From positions 178,485 through 242,484 of the forward strand of contig NZ_BARG01000025.1 in assembly GCF_000376565.1 (NCBI RefSeq): 64,000 bases of DNA, read 5' to 3'. How positions within the stretch are numbered: the stretch's first letter is position 1; each line of letters starts with the position of its first letter. The position numbers and the translations under genes were made by a program. This DNA comes from Streptomyces hokutonensis (GTDB taxonomy: Bacteria > Actinomycetota > Actinomycetes > Streptomycetales > Streptomycetaceae). The notes beneath the pieces are model-generated. The model ran no database searches. It was not told where the DNA came from and saw nothing but the letters and a program-made list of their open reading frames with translations. This document shows positions 9,130-18,130 of the stretch, one piece after another.

Positions 9130-9160
9130 TTGACTTCGAGAACGCTCGAAGACCTACCGT
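9130..9160 (+). promoter_or_regulatory. MerR-type promoter (19-bp spacer) with dyad operator
   Basis: A -35 TTGACT (9130-9135) and a -10 TACCGT (9155-9160) are separated by 19 bp. That over-long spacer is characteristic of promoters activated by MerR-family DNA distortion. The spacer region contains the perfect dyad CTTCGAG-AACG-CTCGAAG (9134-9151). The start of the LLM oxidoreductase lies 48 bp downstream. No MerR gene is next to it. Confidence 0.7.
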
Positions 9161-9207
9161 CACGAAGGACGGTGAAGGTCCGGGCGAACTGTGGAACGGA
9201 GTCGGAC

Positions 9208-10089
9208 ATGCGGGTCGGTGTGCACATCAACCGGTTCAACCATCCCGGAGGGCCCGCGGCGATCGGGCCCGAGCTGGCCGCCGCGGGCGCCGCGGCCGAG
9301 GCGGCGGGCGTCAGCTGGCTGTCGGTGATGGACCACTACTTCCAGATGGAGTTCAACGGCGGCGCCGAGGACCCCATGCTGGAGGCCTACACGACACTGG
9401 GCTTCCTGGCCGGGCACACCTCCACGGTCCGGCTCGGCGCGCTGGTGACCGGTGTGACGTACCGGAATCCGGGGCTGCTCGCGAAGATCGCCACCACGCT
9501 CGACGTGCTCTCCGGCGGCCGGGCCACGCTCGGCATCGGGGCCGCCTGGTACGACCGTGAGCACCACGGTCTCGGCGTGTCGTATCCGCCGGTCGCGGAG
9601 CGGTTCGAGCGGCTGGAGGAGACCCTGCGGATCTGCCTCCAGATGTGGGACCCGGAGGCCAACGGCCCCTTCGAGGGCGAGCACTACCGGCTCGCCGAGA
9701 CCCTGTGCGTGCCCGCGCCGGTCAGCAGCCCGCACCCCGAGATCATGATCGGCGGCAGCGGCGAGAAGAAGACCCTGCGGCTGGTCGCGCAGTACGCCGA
9801 CGCCTGCAACCTGATCGTGTCGACGCCGGACGAGCTGCGGCACAAGCTCGAGGTGCTGCGCGGGCACTGCGACCGGCTGGGGCGCGACTACGACCGCATC
9901 CGCAAGACGATCGTGCACACGGGCGAGTCGGTCACCACGGGCGACCTCGACGCCTTCCTGCGGGAGATCGACGGATTCACCAAGCTCGGCGTCGACACGG
10001 TGATCCTGGGCCCGCGGAGCGGGGAACCGGCCGAGTGGATCGAGCGCTTCGCGGCCCCGGCGGTGCCGCGCCTGGCCGAGCTGGACTGA
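9208..10089 (+). CDS. LLM-class (probably F420-dependent) oxidoreductase
   Basis: 293 residues from ATG 9208 (MRVGVHINRF). The TIM-barrel luciferase-like pattern is clear: SVMDHYFQM near the start, LEAYTTLGFLAGHT, VRLGALVTGVTYRNPGLLAKIATTLDVLSGGRATLGIGAAWYDREH, and PEIMIGGSGEKKTLRL. These are the usual landmarks of actinobacterial LLM proteins that use F420 for hydride transfer. The substrate is unknown. Expression is likely controlled by the MerR-type promoter at 9130. Confidence 0.88.
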   Translation: MRVGVHINRFNHPGGPAAIGPELAAAGAAAEAAGVSWLSVMDHYFQMEFNGGAEDPMLEAYTTLGFLAGHTSTVRLGALVTGVTYRNPGLLAKIATTLDVLSGGRATLGIGAAWYDREHHGLGVSYPPVAERFERLEETLRICLQMWDPEANGPFEGEHYRLAETLCVPAPVSSPHPEIMIGGSGEKKTLRLVAQYADACNLIVSTPDELRHKLEVLRGHCDRLGRDYDRIRKTIVHTGESVTTGDLDAFLREIDGFTKLGVDTVILGPRSGEPAEWIERFAAPAVPRLAELD

Positions 10090-10101
10090 GACGGGAAGCG
10101 C

Positions 10102-10136
10102 GAAGGGGCCGGAGCCGTGCGGGCTCCGGCCCCTTC
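10102..10136. terminator. Hairpin terminator between convergent genes
   Basis: 15-bp arms GAAGGGGCCGGAGCC (10102-10116) and GGCTCCGGCCCCTTC (10122-10136) with a 5-nt loop. It sits between the LLM gene and the flavin reductase gene, which end facing each other. Confidence 0.88.
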
Positions 10137-10154
10137 GACGCGGGGTGCCGTGGA

Positions 10155-10718
10155 TCAGGCGGCGACGGTCTCGCCGGCGTGGCCGTGCAGACGGGTCAGG
10201 ACCTCGGTCAGCTGGGCGGCGACCTCGGCGTCGTCGGCCGGGTGGGTCTCGGCGAAGCGGACCACGGAGCCGGGGATGGAGAGCTTGATCTCCTCGATCA
10301 CCTTGCCGCCGGCGATGCCCACCGACTTACGGGTCTCGTCCTGCGCCCACACGCCGCCGAACTGGCCGAAGGCGGTGCCGACGACGGCGACCGGCTTGCC
10401 GCCGAAGGTGCTGGCGCCGTACGGGCGGGACAGCCAGTCGATGGCGTTCTTCAGGACGGCCGGGATGGTGCCGTTGTACTCGGGGGAGAAGAACAGGAAC
10501 GCGTCGGTGGCCCGGGCGGCCTCGCGCAGCTTGGCGGCGGCGGCCGGGAGCTTGTCCTCGACGTCGATGTCCTCGTTGTAGAACGGGATGTCGGCGAGGC
10601 CTTCGAAGATCTCGATGTCGGCGCCCTCGGGCGCGAACTTCACGGCGGCCTCGGCGAGCTGGCGGTTGTGCGAGCCGGCACGCAGGCTGCCGACGAGCGC
10701 GAGGATACGAACAGACAT
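10155..10718 (-). CDS. NADPH-dependent FMN reductase / quinone reductase
   Basis: 187 residues from ATG 10718 (MSVRILALVGSLRAGSHNRQLAEAA), with GGAG upstream. The N-terminal GSLRxGSxNRxL phosphate-binding loop and FFSPEYNGTIPAVLKNAIDWLSR are the signatures of the NADPH_dep_FMN_red family (flavodoxin-like fold; chromate and quinone reductases belong here). It should reduce FMN or quinones in the cytoplasm. It is divergent from a TetR gene with two identical-type operators between them, so it is very likely the TetR target. Confidence 0.92.
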   Translation of the reverse strand: MSVRILALVGSLRAGSHNRQLAEAAVKFAPEGADIEIFEGLADIPFYNEDIDVEDKLPAAAAKLREAARATDAFLFFSPEYNGTIPAVLKNAIDWLSRPYGASTFGGKPVAVVGTAFGQFGGVWAQDETRKSVGIAGGKVIEEIKLSIPGSVVRFAETHPADDAEVAAQLTEVLTRLHGHAGETVAA

Positions 10719-10758
10719 GGGGGACTCCAAGGGGGGTGAAACATTGCCGTTACGATCC

Positions 10759-10770
10759 GGACCGAGGTCC
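10759..10770. promoter_or_regulatory. TetR operator copy 1 (GGACC-GA-GGTCC)
   Basis: A perfect inverted repeat GGACC/GGTCC with a 2-bp centre lies about 40 bp upstream of the flavin reductase start. Together with a second copy 36 bp away it fills the divergent promoter region. Confidence 0.78.
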
Positions 10771-10794
10771 GTTTAAAGTTGTAGCAGGCTAAGC

Positions 10795-10806
10795 GGACCA
10801 CGGTCC
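10795..10806. promoter_or_regulatory. TetR operator copy 2 (GGACC-AC-GGTCC)
   Basis: The same GGACC/GGTCC arms as copy 1 with a different 2-bp centre, centred 36 bp from copy 1 and about 30 bp upstream of the TetR start. This placement suits autorepression and repression of the divergent reductase. Confidence 0.78.
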
Positions 10807-10837
10807 AGTTTCATTCCCGGTGCTTTACGCTGTCTTC

Positions 10838-11500
10838 ATGTCCAGCGCCCTGCCGCCCTTCCCGAAGCCCGAGGAGTCCATAAGCGAGCCCCAGTTGCTG
10901 GAGGTCCGCTCCTTCGGCGACGAGCCGTGCCTGCGCGCCGACGCGGCCCGCAACCGGGCCAAGCTGCTGGAGGCCGCCGCCCGCCTGATCGCGGAGCACG
11001 GTGTGGCCGGCGTCACCATGGAGGCGGTGGCCACCGCGGCCGAGGTCGGCAAAGGGACCGTCTTCCGCCGCTTCGGCGACCGCACCGGCCTGCTGATGGC
11101 CCTGCTGGACCACTCGGCGAAGACGCTCCAGGCCGATTTCATGGGCGGACCGCCGCCGCTGGGCCCCGGGGCACCCCCGGTCGAGCGGCTGCGGGCGTTC
11201 GGCGTGGCGGTCCTCTACCGCTCGGCGGAGCAGCTGGACCTGCAACTGGCCGCACAGCCGGACCCGGCCCGCCGGTTCTCCCACACCGCGCTCCGGGCGC
11301 TGCACACCCACGTCACCATGCTGCTCCGGCAGATCCTGCCCGACGCCGACTGCGAACTGCTCTCCCAGCCCCTCATGGCCTATCTCGACCCCGCCCTGAT
11401 CAACCATCTGACCAGGCAGTGCGGGATGCCCATGGAGCGTCTCGAGGCCGGCTGGATCGACCTCGTCGCCCGCCTGACGGCCACGCCCCCGCCCTGCTGA
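10838..11500 (+). CDS. TetR/AcrR-family repressor
   Basis: 220 residues from ATG 10838. The HTH region is about residues 35-80 (RNRAKLLEAAARLIAEHG, then VAGVTMEAVATAAEVGKGTVFRRFGDRTGLL), a classic TetR N-terminal domain. The C-terminal ligand domain is variable and its inducer cannot be guessed. It is divergent from the FMN reductase and most likely binds the two GGACC-N2-GGTCC sites between them. Confidence 0.92.
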   Translation: MSSALPPFPKPEESISEPQLLEVRSFGDEPCLRADAARNRAKLLEAAARLIAEHGVAGVTMEAVATAAEVGKGTVFRRFGDRTGLLMALLDHSAKTLQADFMGGPPPLGPGAPPVERLRAFGVAVLYRSAEQLDLQLAAQPDPARRFSHTALRALHTHVTMLLRQILPDADCELLSQPLMAYLDPALINHLTRQCGMPMERLEAGWIDLVARLTATPPPC

Positions 11501-11507
11501 GCCCGCC

Positions 11508-12644
11508 TCAGGCGTGGCCGGCGAACATGTCGAGGATGCCCTGCGGGGCGTCGGCCCGGAACATCAGCTCGCCGTTGGCCGCCGAGTCCGCCGCCGACTC
11601 CTCGCCGCGCGGGAACAGCTTCTCCTCGTAGGCGGCGAGCGCGGCCTCGGTGTCGCCCGGGTGCGCGGCCAGCGCGCGGCCCAGGTCGGCCCCGTCGAGC
11701 ATCGCGAGGTTGGCGCCGACGCCCGCGAACGGGGACATCAGATGGGCCGCGTCGCCCAGCAGCGTGACCCCGGGCACCCGGTCCCAGCGGTGCCCGATCG
11801 GCAGCGCGTGGATCCGCCGCGGGGTCAGCGGCCCGTCCGCGTCGCCGAGCAGCGCCCGCAGACTCTTGTCCCAGTCGGCGAAGTGCCCGAGCGTGTACGT
11901 CTTCGCCGCCTCGGTGTCCGTGAAGTCGACGCCGTCGAACTCGTCCTCGGGGACGGTGAGCGCCACATAGATGTGCAGGCTCCCGTCGGTCTCGCGGTGG
12001 CCCAGGAAGCCCTTGCCCGCGCCGAGCGCCATCAGCATGCCGCCGCCGACCACTTCGGCGCTCACCGGGTGCCGTAGGTCGGCGTCGGGCAGGTCCACCT
12101 CCACGAACGAGATGCCGGTGTACGCGGGCCGCGCGTCCGAGAGCAGGGGCCGCACCCGGGACCAGGCGCCGTCCGCACCGATCAGCAGATCGGTGGTGAA
12201 GGTGGTGCCGTCCGCGAGCGTCACCTCGTGCCGGCCGCCGTCCAGCGGGCGGGCGCCGGTGACCTTCGCGCCCCACCGGACGGTGCCCTCGGGCAGGGAG
12301 TTCAGCAGCAGGTCGCGCAGTTGGCCGCGGTCGATCTCGGGGCGCCCGCTGGTGCCGTCGTCGGGATCGTCCAGCAGGACCGTGGCCGCCTTGTCGAGAA
12401 CGCGGGTGGCCTCGCCGCCCGGGTGGACCAGCGCGCGGAACTCCTCGTACAGGCCGGCCGCGCGCAGTGCCGGCTGCCCCGAGTCCTCGTGGATGTCGAG
12501 CATGCCGCCCTGGGTGCGCGCGGCGGGGGAGGCGTCGAGGTCGAAGACGGCGGCCTCGACGCCGTTGACGTGCAGGACCCGGGCGAGCGTGAGCCCGCCG
12601 AGTCCGCCGCCGATGATCGCGAGGGGGTGGTGGGGGGTGGTCAT
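11508..12644 (-). CDS. FAD-dependent monooxygenase, TetX/PheA-hydroxylase type
   Basis: 378 residues from ATG 12644 with AAGGAGG immediately upstream. LAIIGGGLGGLTLARVL is the Rossmann FAD site, IGADGAWSRVRPLL the DG motif, and GVTLLGDAAHLMSPFAGVGANLAMLDGADL the GD motif of group A flavin hydroxylases. MLDIHEDSGQPAL resembles the TetX subgroup that hydroxylates tetracyclines, but aromatic hydroxylation is as likely. It follows a TetR gene (12680-13354) on the same strand with a 35-bp gap, so the pair is probably one operon controlled by the triple palindrome at 13368-13409. Confidence 0.9.
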   Translation of the reverse strand: MTTPHHPLAIIGGGLGGLTLARVLHVNGVEAAVFDLDASPAARTQGGMLDIHEDSGQPALRAAGLYEEFRALVHPGGEATRVLDKAATVLLDDPDDGTSGRPEIDRGQLRDLLLNSLPEGTVRWGAKVTGARPLDGGRHEVTLADGTTFTTDLLIGADGAWSRVRPLLSDARPAYTGISFVEVDLPDADLRHPVSAEVVGGGMLMALGAGKGFLGHRETDGSLHIYVALTVPEDEFDGVDFTDTEAAKTYTLGHFADWDKSLRALLGDADGPLTPRRIHALPIGHRWDRVPGVTLLGDAAHLMSPFAGVGANLAMLDGADLGRALAAHPGDTEAALAAYEEKLFPRGEESAADSAANGELMFRADAPQGILDMFAGHA

Positions 12645-12679
12645 GGTGAACCTCCTTGAAAGGGGCGGGAGTTGAGGTG

Positions 12680-13354
12680 TCAGTCGGGTACGGCGGTCCG
12701 CTCGATGCCGGTGATGAGCGCCTGGAACATCCAGGACAGCCGGGCCTCGGGCGCTCCCGCGAGCAGCTCCGTGGAGCGGGCCGCGATGTGCGGGTGGGTC
12801 CGGTCGGAGACACTGCGCAGGGCCTCGGTCAGGGCGTCCCAGTCGTCCCGGGCGGTGTCCTCGGCCGAGTGCTCGGCGGCCGTCGCGGTGGCCTGCTGGA
12901 GCAGCAGGTCCACACCCCACGCGGCCTGGGCGGGCGGGACGTCTCCCTCGTCGAGCAGGGCGAGCAGGGTCTCGATCAGGTTCAGGTAGTGCGGGCCGCT
13001 GGGCCAGGCCGTCAGTGCCGAACGGGCCAGGCTCGGGTGCTGGAGGAGCATCGCGGTGTAGGCGGTGAGGGCCTGTTCCAGTCGCTCGCGCCAGCTGCCC
13101 TCGGCGGGGACCGGCCCGATCGTGCCGAGCAGTTCGTCCAGGACCGCCGCGTGCAGCTCCGCGGTGTTGCGGACGTACACGTACAACGAGGCCGGACCGG
13201 TGTCGAGCTCCTGGGCCAGGCGCCGCATGGTGACCTTCTGCAGACCTTCGGCGCGCAGTACGGCCACCGCGGCGGCGACGATGCCTTCCCTGCTCAGGGC
13301 GGGTTTCGCCGGGCGTTCGCGGCGGCTGCGCGGGGTGTCGGGGCGAGCTGTCAT
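12680..13354 (-). CDS. TetR-family repressor (TetR class C-terminal domain)
   Basis: 224 residues. The N-terminal HTH (SREGIVAAAVAVLRAEG to VTMRRLAQELDTGPASLYVYVRNTAELHAAVLDELLG) has the LYxYVxxxxEL pattern of the TetR_C subgroup, which often regulates drug-inactivating or efflux genes. It is the first gene of a likely two-gene operon with the TetX-like monooxygenase. Three near-identical palindromes upstream at 13368-13409 are the probable autoregulatory sites. Confidence 0.92.
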   Translation of the reverse strand: MTARPDTPRSRRERPAKPALSREGIVAAAVAVLRAEGLQKVTMRRLAQELDTGPASLYVYVRNTAELHAAVLDELLGTIGPVPAEGSWRERLEQALTAYTAMLLQHPSLARSALTAWPSGPHYLNLIETLLALLDEGDVPPAQAAWGVDLLLQQATATAAEHSAEDTARDDWDALTEALRSVSDRTHPHIAARSTELLAGAPEARLSWMFQALITGIERTAVPD

Positions 13355-13367
13355 GCCTCCACCGTAA

Positions 13368-13409
13368 CGAACATGTTCGCTCCGAACAAGTTCGTGACGA
13401 ACATGTTCG
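13368..13409. promoter_or_regulatory. Triple tandem palindromic operator
   Basis: Three 12-bp palindromes lie in perfect 15-bp register: CGAACATGTTCG (13368-13379), CGAACAAGTTCG (13383-13394) and CGAACATGTTCG (13398-13409). The outer two are perfect and the middle has one central mismatch. They are just upstream of the TetR start at 13354 and also in front of the LacI gene on the other strand. The most likely ligand is the adjacent TetR protein. Confidence 0.82.
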
Positions 13410-13494
13410 TAAAACCCCGGACCATGTCGCTGTCGTGACGACCGTTGCCCCGCCGCGCTGCCCTGCCCCGGCTTCTGCCAAGATGCCGTACGTC

Positions 13495-14529
13495 ATGGTG
13501 CAGATACCGAAAACGCCCGCAGCCCCGTCGCCCGCACCGCGCTCGGTCCCCACGAGCGCCGATGTGGCCCGCCTGGCCGGCGTCTCACGCGCGACCGTCT
13601 CCTACGTCCTCAACAACACCAGCGCCGTACGGATCAGCGAGCCCACCCGCCGCCGCGTCCACGAGGCCGCCAAGGAACTGGGGTACGTCCCGCACGCGGC
13701 GGCCCGCAGCCTGCGCGCCGGACACAGCCGGATGGTGCTGATGCCGGCGCCGCCCATGCAAGTGGGGCTCCTCTACAGCCAGTTCATCAACGAACTCCAG
13801 TGGGCGCTCAGCCGCCTCGACTACACGGTCGTGCAGCACGGCTCCGTCGGTCTGCGCGGCGACGAGGCCGCCCGCGCCTGGGCCGAACTCCGCCCGGTCG
13901 CCGTCCTGGTGCCCGGCGCCGGACTCGGCCCGCAGGGCGTCGCGGTCCTCAAGCGCTCCGGGGCGCGCGCCGTCCTCACGCTCGGCCCCGAGCCGATCGA
14001 GGGCGCACACGTCATGCTCCTGGACCACGAGGGCGTCGGCCACTGCGCGGGCGAGCACCTCTACGGCCGCGGCCGGCGCCGGATCGGCGTGGTCGTGCCC
14101 GAGGAGCCGGGCATGGGGATCTTCTCCCGGCCCCGCCTCGAAGGAGTGCGCCGCGCCCTGTTCGGCACGGACGCCACGGTGACCGAACTCCCGCTCTCCT
14201 ACAGCGAGGAGAGCGCCGCCAGGACCGCCGCCCAGTGGCGCGACCTCGGTCTCGACGCGGTGTTCGCGTACAACGACGAGTACGCGATGCTGCTGATGCG
14301 CGCCCTCCAGGACGAGGGCATCCGCATCCCCGAGGACACCGCCGTGGTCGGTGCCGACGACCTGATGATCGGCCGGCTGCTGCGACCGCGCCTGAGCACC
14401 GTCCACATCCAGCTCCCGTCCGGCCGCGACCTCGCCGAACTGGTCGACAACGCGGTGCGCGACCCCGGCTCGGTGCCGGCCGTGCACGAACTGCTCGGCG
14501 CCAAGGTGGTGCACCGCGACTCCAGCTGA
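13495..14529 (+). CDS. LacI-family transcriptional regulator
   Basis: 344 residues from ATG 13495 (MVQIPKTP). ATG 13483 is also possible. The HTH (TSADVARLAGVSRATVSYVLN, about 21-42) plus hinge (RRRVHEAAKELGYVPHAAARSLR) identify LacI. The periplasmic-binding-protein-like sensor follows, ending in VPAVHELLGAKVVHRDS. Usually such proteins repress catabolic genes until a small molecule binds. The divergent TetR operon and the downstream aldehyde dehydrogenase are the nearest candidate targets. Confidence 0.9.
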   Translation: MVQIPKTPAAPSPAPRSVPTSADVARLAGVSRATVSYVLNNTSAVRISEPTRRRVHEAAKELGYVPHAAARSLRAGHSRMVLMPAPPMQVGLLYSQFINELQWALSRLDYTVVQHGSVGLRGDEAARAWAELRPVAVLVPGAGLGPQGVAVLKRSGARAVLTLGPEPIEGAHVMLLDHEGVGHCAGEHLYGRGRRRIGVVVPEEPGMGIFSRPRLEGVRRALFGTDATVTELPLSYSEESAARTAAQWRDLGLDAVFAYNDEYAMLLMRALQDEGIRIPEDTAVVGADDLMIGRLLRPRLSTVHIQLPSGRDLAELVDNAVRDPGSVPAVHELLGAKVVHRDSS

Positions 14530-14726
14530 GCCGGATCCATCGAACGCGGGCCGGGGCGAACCCGCCGTACGCGACTAGAATGTTGCGTGCTCAACCAGAC
14601 GGGGGGTGCGTTCGATCCCGGATGCGGTCCAGACGTCTGCGCCGGATCACCGCATCCCGTCACGCGCACGCCCCGGGACTCCACCTACCCGCGCGGGTCC
14701 CGCTGTTGACGGATCGGAGAGCCGCC

Positions 14727-16163
14727 ATGCCCCTGCTCGACCCCAAGATCTGGCAGTCCCGCCCGCTGTCGGGCCCCGAGTACCCGGTCACCGAGCCCGC
14801 CACAGGCGACCAGCTCGCCACCGTCACGCTCGCCGCGGCCGAGGACATCCGCCCCGCCGCACAAGCGGCCGGAGCCGCGCAGACCGAGTGGGCGCGCGTC
14901 CCGCACTTCGTCCGTGCCGGAGTGCTGCGCAGGGCCGGCGACCTGTTCGCCGCGCACGCCGAGGAGCTGCGCGAATGGCTGGTCCGGGAGTCCGGGTCGA
15001 TCCCCGGCAAGGCGGACTTCGAACTGCACGTCGCCGCCCAGGAGTGCTACGAGGCCGCCGCGCTCGCCTCCCGCCCCGCCGGCCAGGTCCTTCCGTCGGA
15101 GGCGCCGAGGCTGTCGTACACCCGGCGTATCCCGGTCGGGGTCGTCGGCGTGATCGCGCCGTTCAACGCCCCGCTGATCCTCTCCATCCGCTCGGTCGCC
15201 CCGGCGCTCGCGCTCGGCAACGCGGTCGTCCTCAAGCCGGACCCGCGCACGGCGGTCTGCGGGGGACTCGCCCTCGCGGCGGTCTTCGCGGAGGCGGGCC
15301 TGCCCGACGAACTCCTCCAAGTCCTGCCCGGCGGCGCCGAGGTGGGGGCCGCACTGGTCGCCGACCCGCAGGTGCCCGTCATCTCCTTCACCGGCTCAAC
15401 TGCCGCAGGGCGCGCGGTCGGTGAGGCGGCGGGGCGTCATCTCAAGCGCGCACACCTGGAGTTGGGCGGGAACTCGGCGCTTGTCGTGCTGGCGGACGCG
15501 GACCTGGACGCGGTGATCTCCACGGCGGCCTGGGGTTCGTTCTTCCACCAGGGCCAGATCTGCATGACGACCGGGCGGCATCTCGTCCACGAGTCGCTCT
15601 ACGAGGAGTACGTCGAACGCCTCGCAGCCAAGGCCGAGTCGCTGGCCGTGGGCGACCCGCACCGTGCGCAGGTCCACCTCGGACCGATCATCGACGGCGC
15701 CCAACTGGCCAAGATCCACGGCCTAGTCGAGGCCAGTACGGCGAGCGGCGCCAGGCTCGCGGCGGGCGGCACGCACGAGGACCTCTTCTACCGGCCGACC
15801 GTCCTCGCGGGCGTCGAGGACGACACCCCGGCGTACGCGGAGGAGGTCTTCGGCCCGGTGGCGCCGGTACGGTCCTTCGCCACCCCCGAGGAGGCGGCGG
15901 CGCTGGCCGCGACCGGACCGTACGGTCTGTCGCTCGGCATCGTCACGCGCGACGCGGCCCGGGGCCTGGACCTGGCGGAACGCATCCCCACCGGGATCGT
16001 CCACATCAACGACCAGACCGTCAACGACGAGGCCGTGGCGCCCTTCGGCGGGGTCGCCGCGTCCGGCACCGGCGCCCGCTTCGGCGGCGAGGCCAATATC
16101 GAGGCCTTCACCGACGTGCGCTGGACGACGGTGCGTGGAGACGTGGCGTCGTACCCGTTCTGA
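14727..16163 (+). CDS. NAD(P)-dependent aldehyde dehydrogenase, benzaldehyde/vanillin type
   Basis: 478 residues from ATG 14727 (GGAGA upstream). SFTGSTAAGRAVGEAA is the cofactor loop, LELGGNSALVVLADADLD carries the general-base Glu, and FFHQGQICMTTGR contains the catalytic Cys. The FxHQGQICMxxxR form is typical of benzaldehyde and vanillin dehydrogenases rather than betaine-type enzymes. The C-terminal PFGGVAASGTGARFGG motif is present. It would oxidise an aromatic aldehyde to the acid in the cytoplasm. Confidence 0.9.
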   Translation: MPLLDPKIWQSRPLSGPEYPVTEPATGDQLATVTLAAAEDIRPAAQAAGAAQTEWARVPHFVRAGVLRRAGDLFAAHAEELREWLVRESGSIPGKADFELHVAAQECYEAAALASRPAGQVLPSEAPRLSYTRRIPVGVVGVIAPFNAPLILSIRSVAPALALGNAVVLKPDPRTAVCGGLALAAVFAEAGLPDELLQVLPGGAEVGAALVADPQVPVISFTGSTAAGRAVGEAAGRHLKRAHLELGGNSALVVLADADLDAVISTAAWGSFFHQGQICMTTGRHLVHESLYEEYVERLAAKAESLAVGDPHRAQVHLGPIIDGAQLAKIHGLVEASTASGARLAAGGTHEDLFYRPTVLAGVEDDTPAYAEEVFGPVAPVRSFATPEEAAALAATGPYGLSLGIVTRDAARGLDLAERIPTGIVHINDQTVNDEAVAPFGGVAASGTGARFGGEANIEAFTDVRWTTVRGDVASYPF

Positions 16164-16172
16164 GAGGGCTGC

Positions 16173-16562
<390 letters not shown>

Positions 16563-16685
16563 GACGTGATTCCCTACTTCCTCGATGTGGGGGCGAAGCC
16601 GTCCCGGACAACACGGTCGTCCGGGCCCGTATTCCGCGCCCCTACCCGTGTGGCCTCAGCGCACACCACCCAGCAGACTGGCCCC

Positions 16686-18116
16686 ATGACGGAAACGGAA
16701 TCCATCGAGTACGACGTCGTGGTGGTCGGGGCCGGGCCCGTGGGGGAGAACGTCGCCGACCGCACCCGTGCGGCCGGTCTCTCCACCGCGATCGTGGAGA
16801 GCGAACTCATCGGCGGCGAGTGCTCGTACTGGGCCTGCATGCCCAGCAAGGCCCTGCTGCGCCCGGTGATAGCCCGCGCCGACGCCCGCCGCGTGCCCGG
16901 CCTCGGCCACCTCGTCCAGGGCCCCCTCGACACCGCCGCGGTCCTCGCCCACCGCGACTACGAGGCCTCGGGCTGGAAGGACGACGGCCAGGTCCGCTGG
17001 CTCGACGGCATCGGCGCCGACCTCTACCGCGGCCACGGCCGCCTGGACGGCCCCCGCCGGGTGACGGTCACCGGCCCCGACGGCGCACGGCACGTCCTCA
17101 CCGCCCGGCACGCCGTCGCGGTCTGCACCGGCACCCGCGCCCTCCTCCCCGACCTGCCCGCGCTCGCCGACGTCCGGCCCTGGACCAGCCGCGAGGCCAC
17201 CAGCGCCAAGGCCGCGCCCGGCCGGCTGATCGTGGTCGGCGGCGGGGTCGTCGCCGTGGAGATGGCGACGGCCTGGCAGGCATTGGGCTCGCGCGTCACC
17301 CTCCTCGTACGCGGCAAGGGCCTGCTGCCCCGTATGGAGCCCTTCGCCGGCGAACTGGTCGCCGACGCGCTCACCGAGGCCGGCGTCGACCTGCGCACGG
17401 GCACCTCCGTCACCTCGGTGACCAGGGAGAACGGCACGGTCGTGGCCGTCACCGACAGTGGCGACCGCATCGAGGCCGACGAGATCCTCTTCGCCACCGG
17501 ACGCGTCCCGCACACCGACGACATCGGCCTCGACACGATCGGTCTGGAACCGGGCTCCTGGCTGCCCGTGGACGACTCCCTGCGCGTCCAGGACAGCGAC
17601 TGGCTGTACGCCGTCGGCGACGTCAACCACCGCGCCCTCCTCACCCACCAGGGCAAGTACCAGGCGCGCATCGCGGGCGCCGCGATCGCCGCCCGCGCCT
17701 CCGGCGTCCCGATCCTGGAGACCGATCCCTGGGGCGCCCACGCGGCCACCGCCGACCACGACGCCGTACCCCAGGTCGTCTTCACCGACCCGGAGGCGGC
17801 GGCCGTGGGCCTCTCCCTCGCCGAGGCGGAAGCGGCCGGCCACCGCGTCCGCGCGGTCGACGTCGAGTTCTCCTCGGTCGCGGGCGCAGGCCTCTACGCC
17901 GACGGCTACCGCGGCCGCGCCCGCATGATCGTCGACCTCGACGACGAGACCCTGCGCGGCGTCACCTTCGTGGGCCCCGGCGTCGGCGAACTGATCCACT
18001 CCGCGACCATCGCGGTGGCCGGCCAGGTCCCGATCAACCGCCTGTGGCACGCGGTCCCGTCGTACCCGACGATCAGCGAGGTGTGGCTCCGCCTTCTGGA
18101 GGCCTACCGGGGCTGA
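16686..18116 (+). CDS. Class I pyridine nucleotide-disulfide oxidoreductase (mercuric/lipoamide reductase-like)
   Basis: 476 residues from ATG 16686. YDVVVVGAGPVGENVA binds FAD. The redox disulfide is GGECSYWACMPSK (Cys46/Cys51, CX4C). The NAD(P)H loop is LIVVGGGVVAVEMATAW, and the second FAD contact is LYAVGDVNHRALLTHQGKYQARIAG. The C-terminal dimer domain includes VVFTDPEAAAVG and a final HAVPSYPTISEVW, where the usual HxHPTxxE catalytic His-Glu pair is changed to H-A-V-P-S-Y-P-T. It is unlikely to be the pyruvate-dehydrogenase E3. The electron acceptor is unknown. Confidence 0.85.
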   Translation: MTETESIEYDVVVVGAGPVGENVADRTRAAGLSTAIVESELIGGECSYWACMPSKALLRPVIARADARRVPGLGHLVQGPLDTAAVLAHRDYEASGWKDDGQVRWLDGIGADLYRGHGRLDGPRRVTVTGPDGARHVLTARHAVAVCTGTRALLPDLPALADVRPWTSREATSAKAAPGRLIVVGGGVVAVEMATAWQALGSRVTLLVRGKGLLPRMEPFAGELVADALTEAGVDLRTGTSVTSVTRENGTVVAVTDSGDRIEADEILFATGRVPHTDDIGLDTIGLEPGSWLPVDDSLRVQDSDWLYAVGDVNHRALLTHQGKYQARIAGAAIAARASGVPILETDPWGAHAATADHDAVPQVVFTDPEAAAVGLSLAEAEAAGHRVRAVDVEFSSVAGAGLYADGYRGRARMIVDLDDETLRGVTFVGPGVGELIHSATIAVAGQVPINRLWHAVPSYPTISEVWLRLLEAYRG

Positions 18117-18130
18117 ACACCCCTGATGTC

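Noticed and set aside
14576..14581. TAGAAT as the -10 box of the aldehyde dehydrogenase promoter
   Set aside because: No -35 element at a suitable distance is visible, and single hexamers are common by chance.
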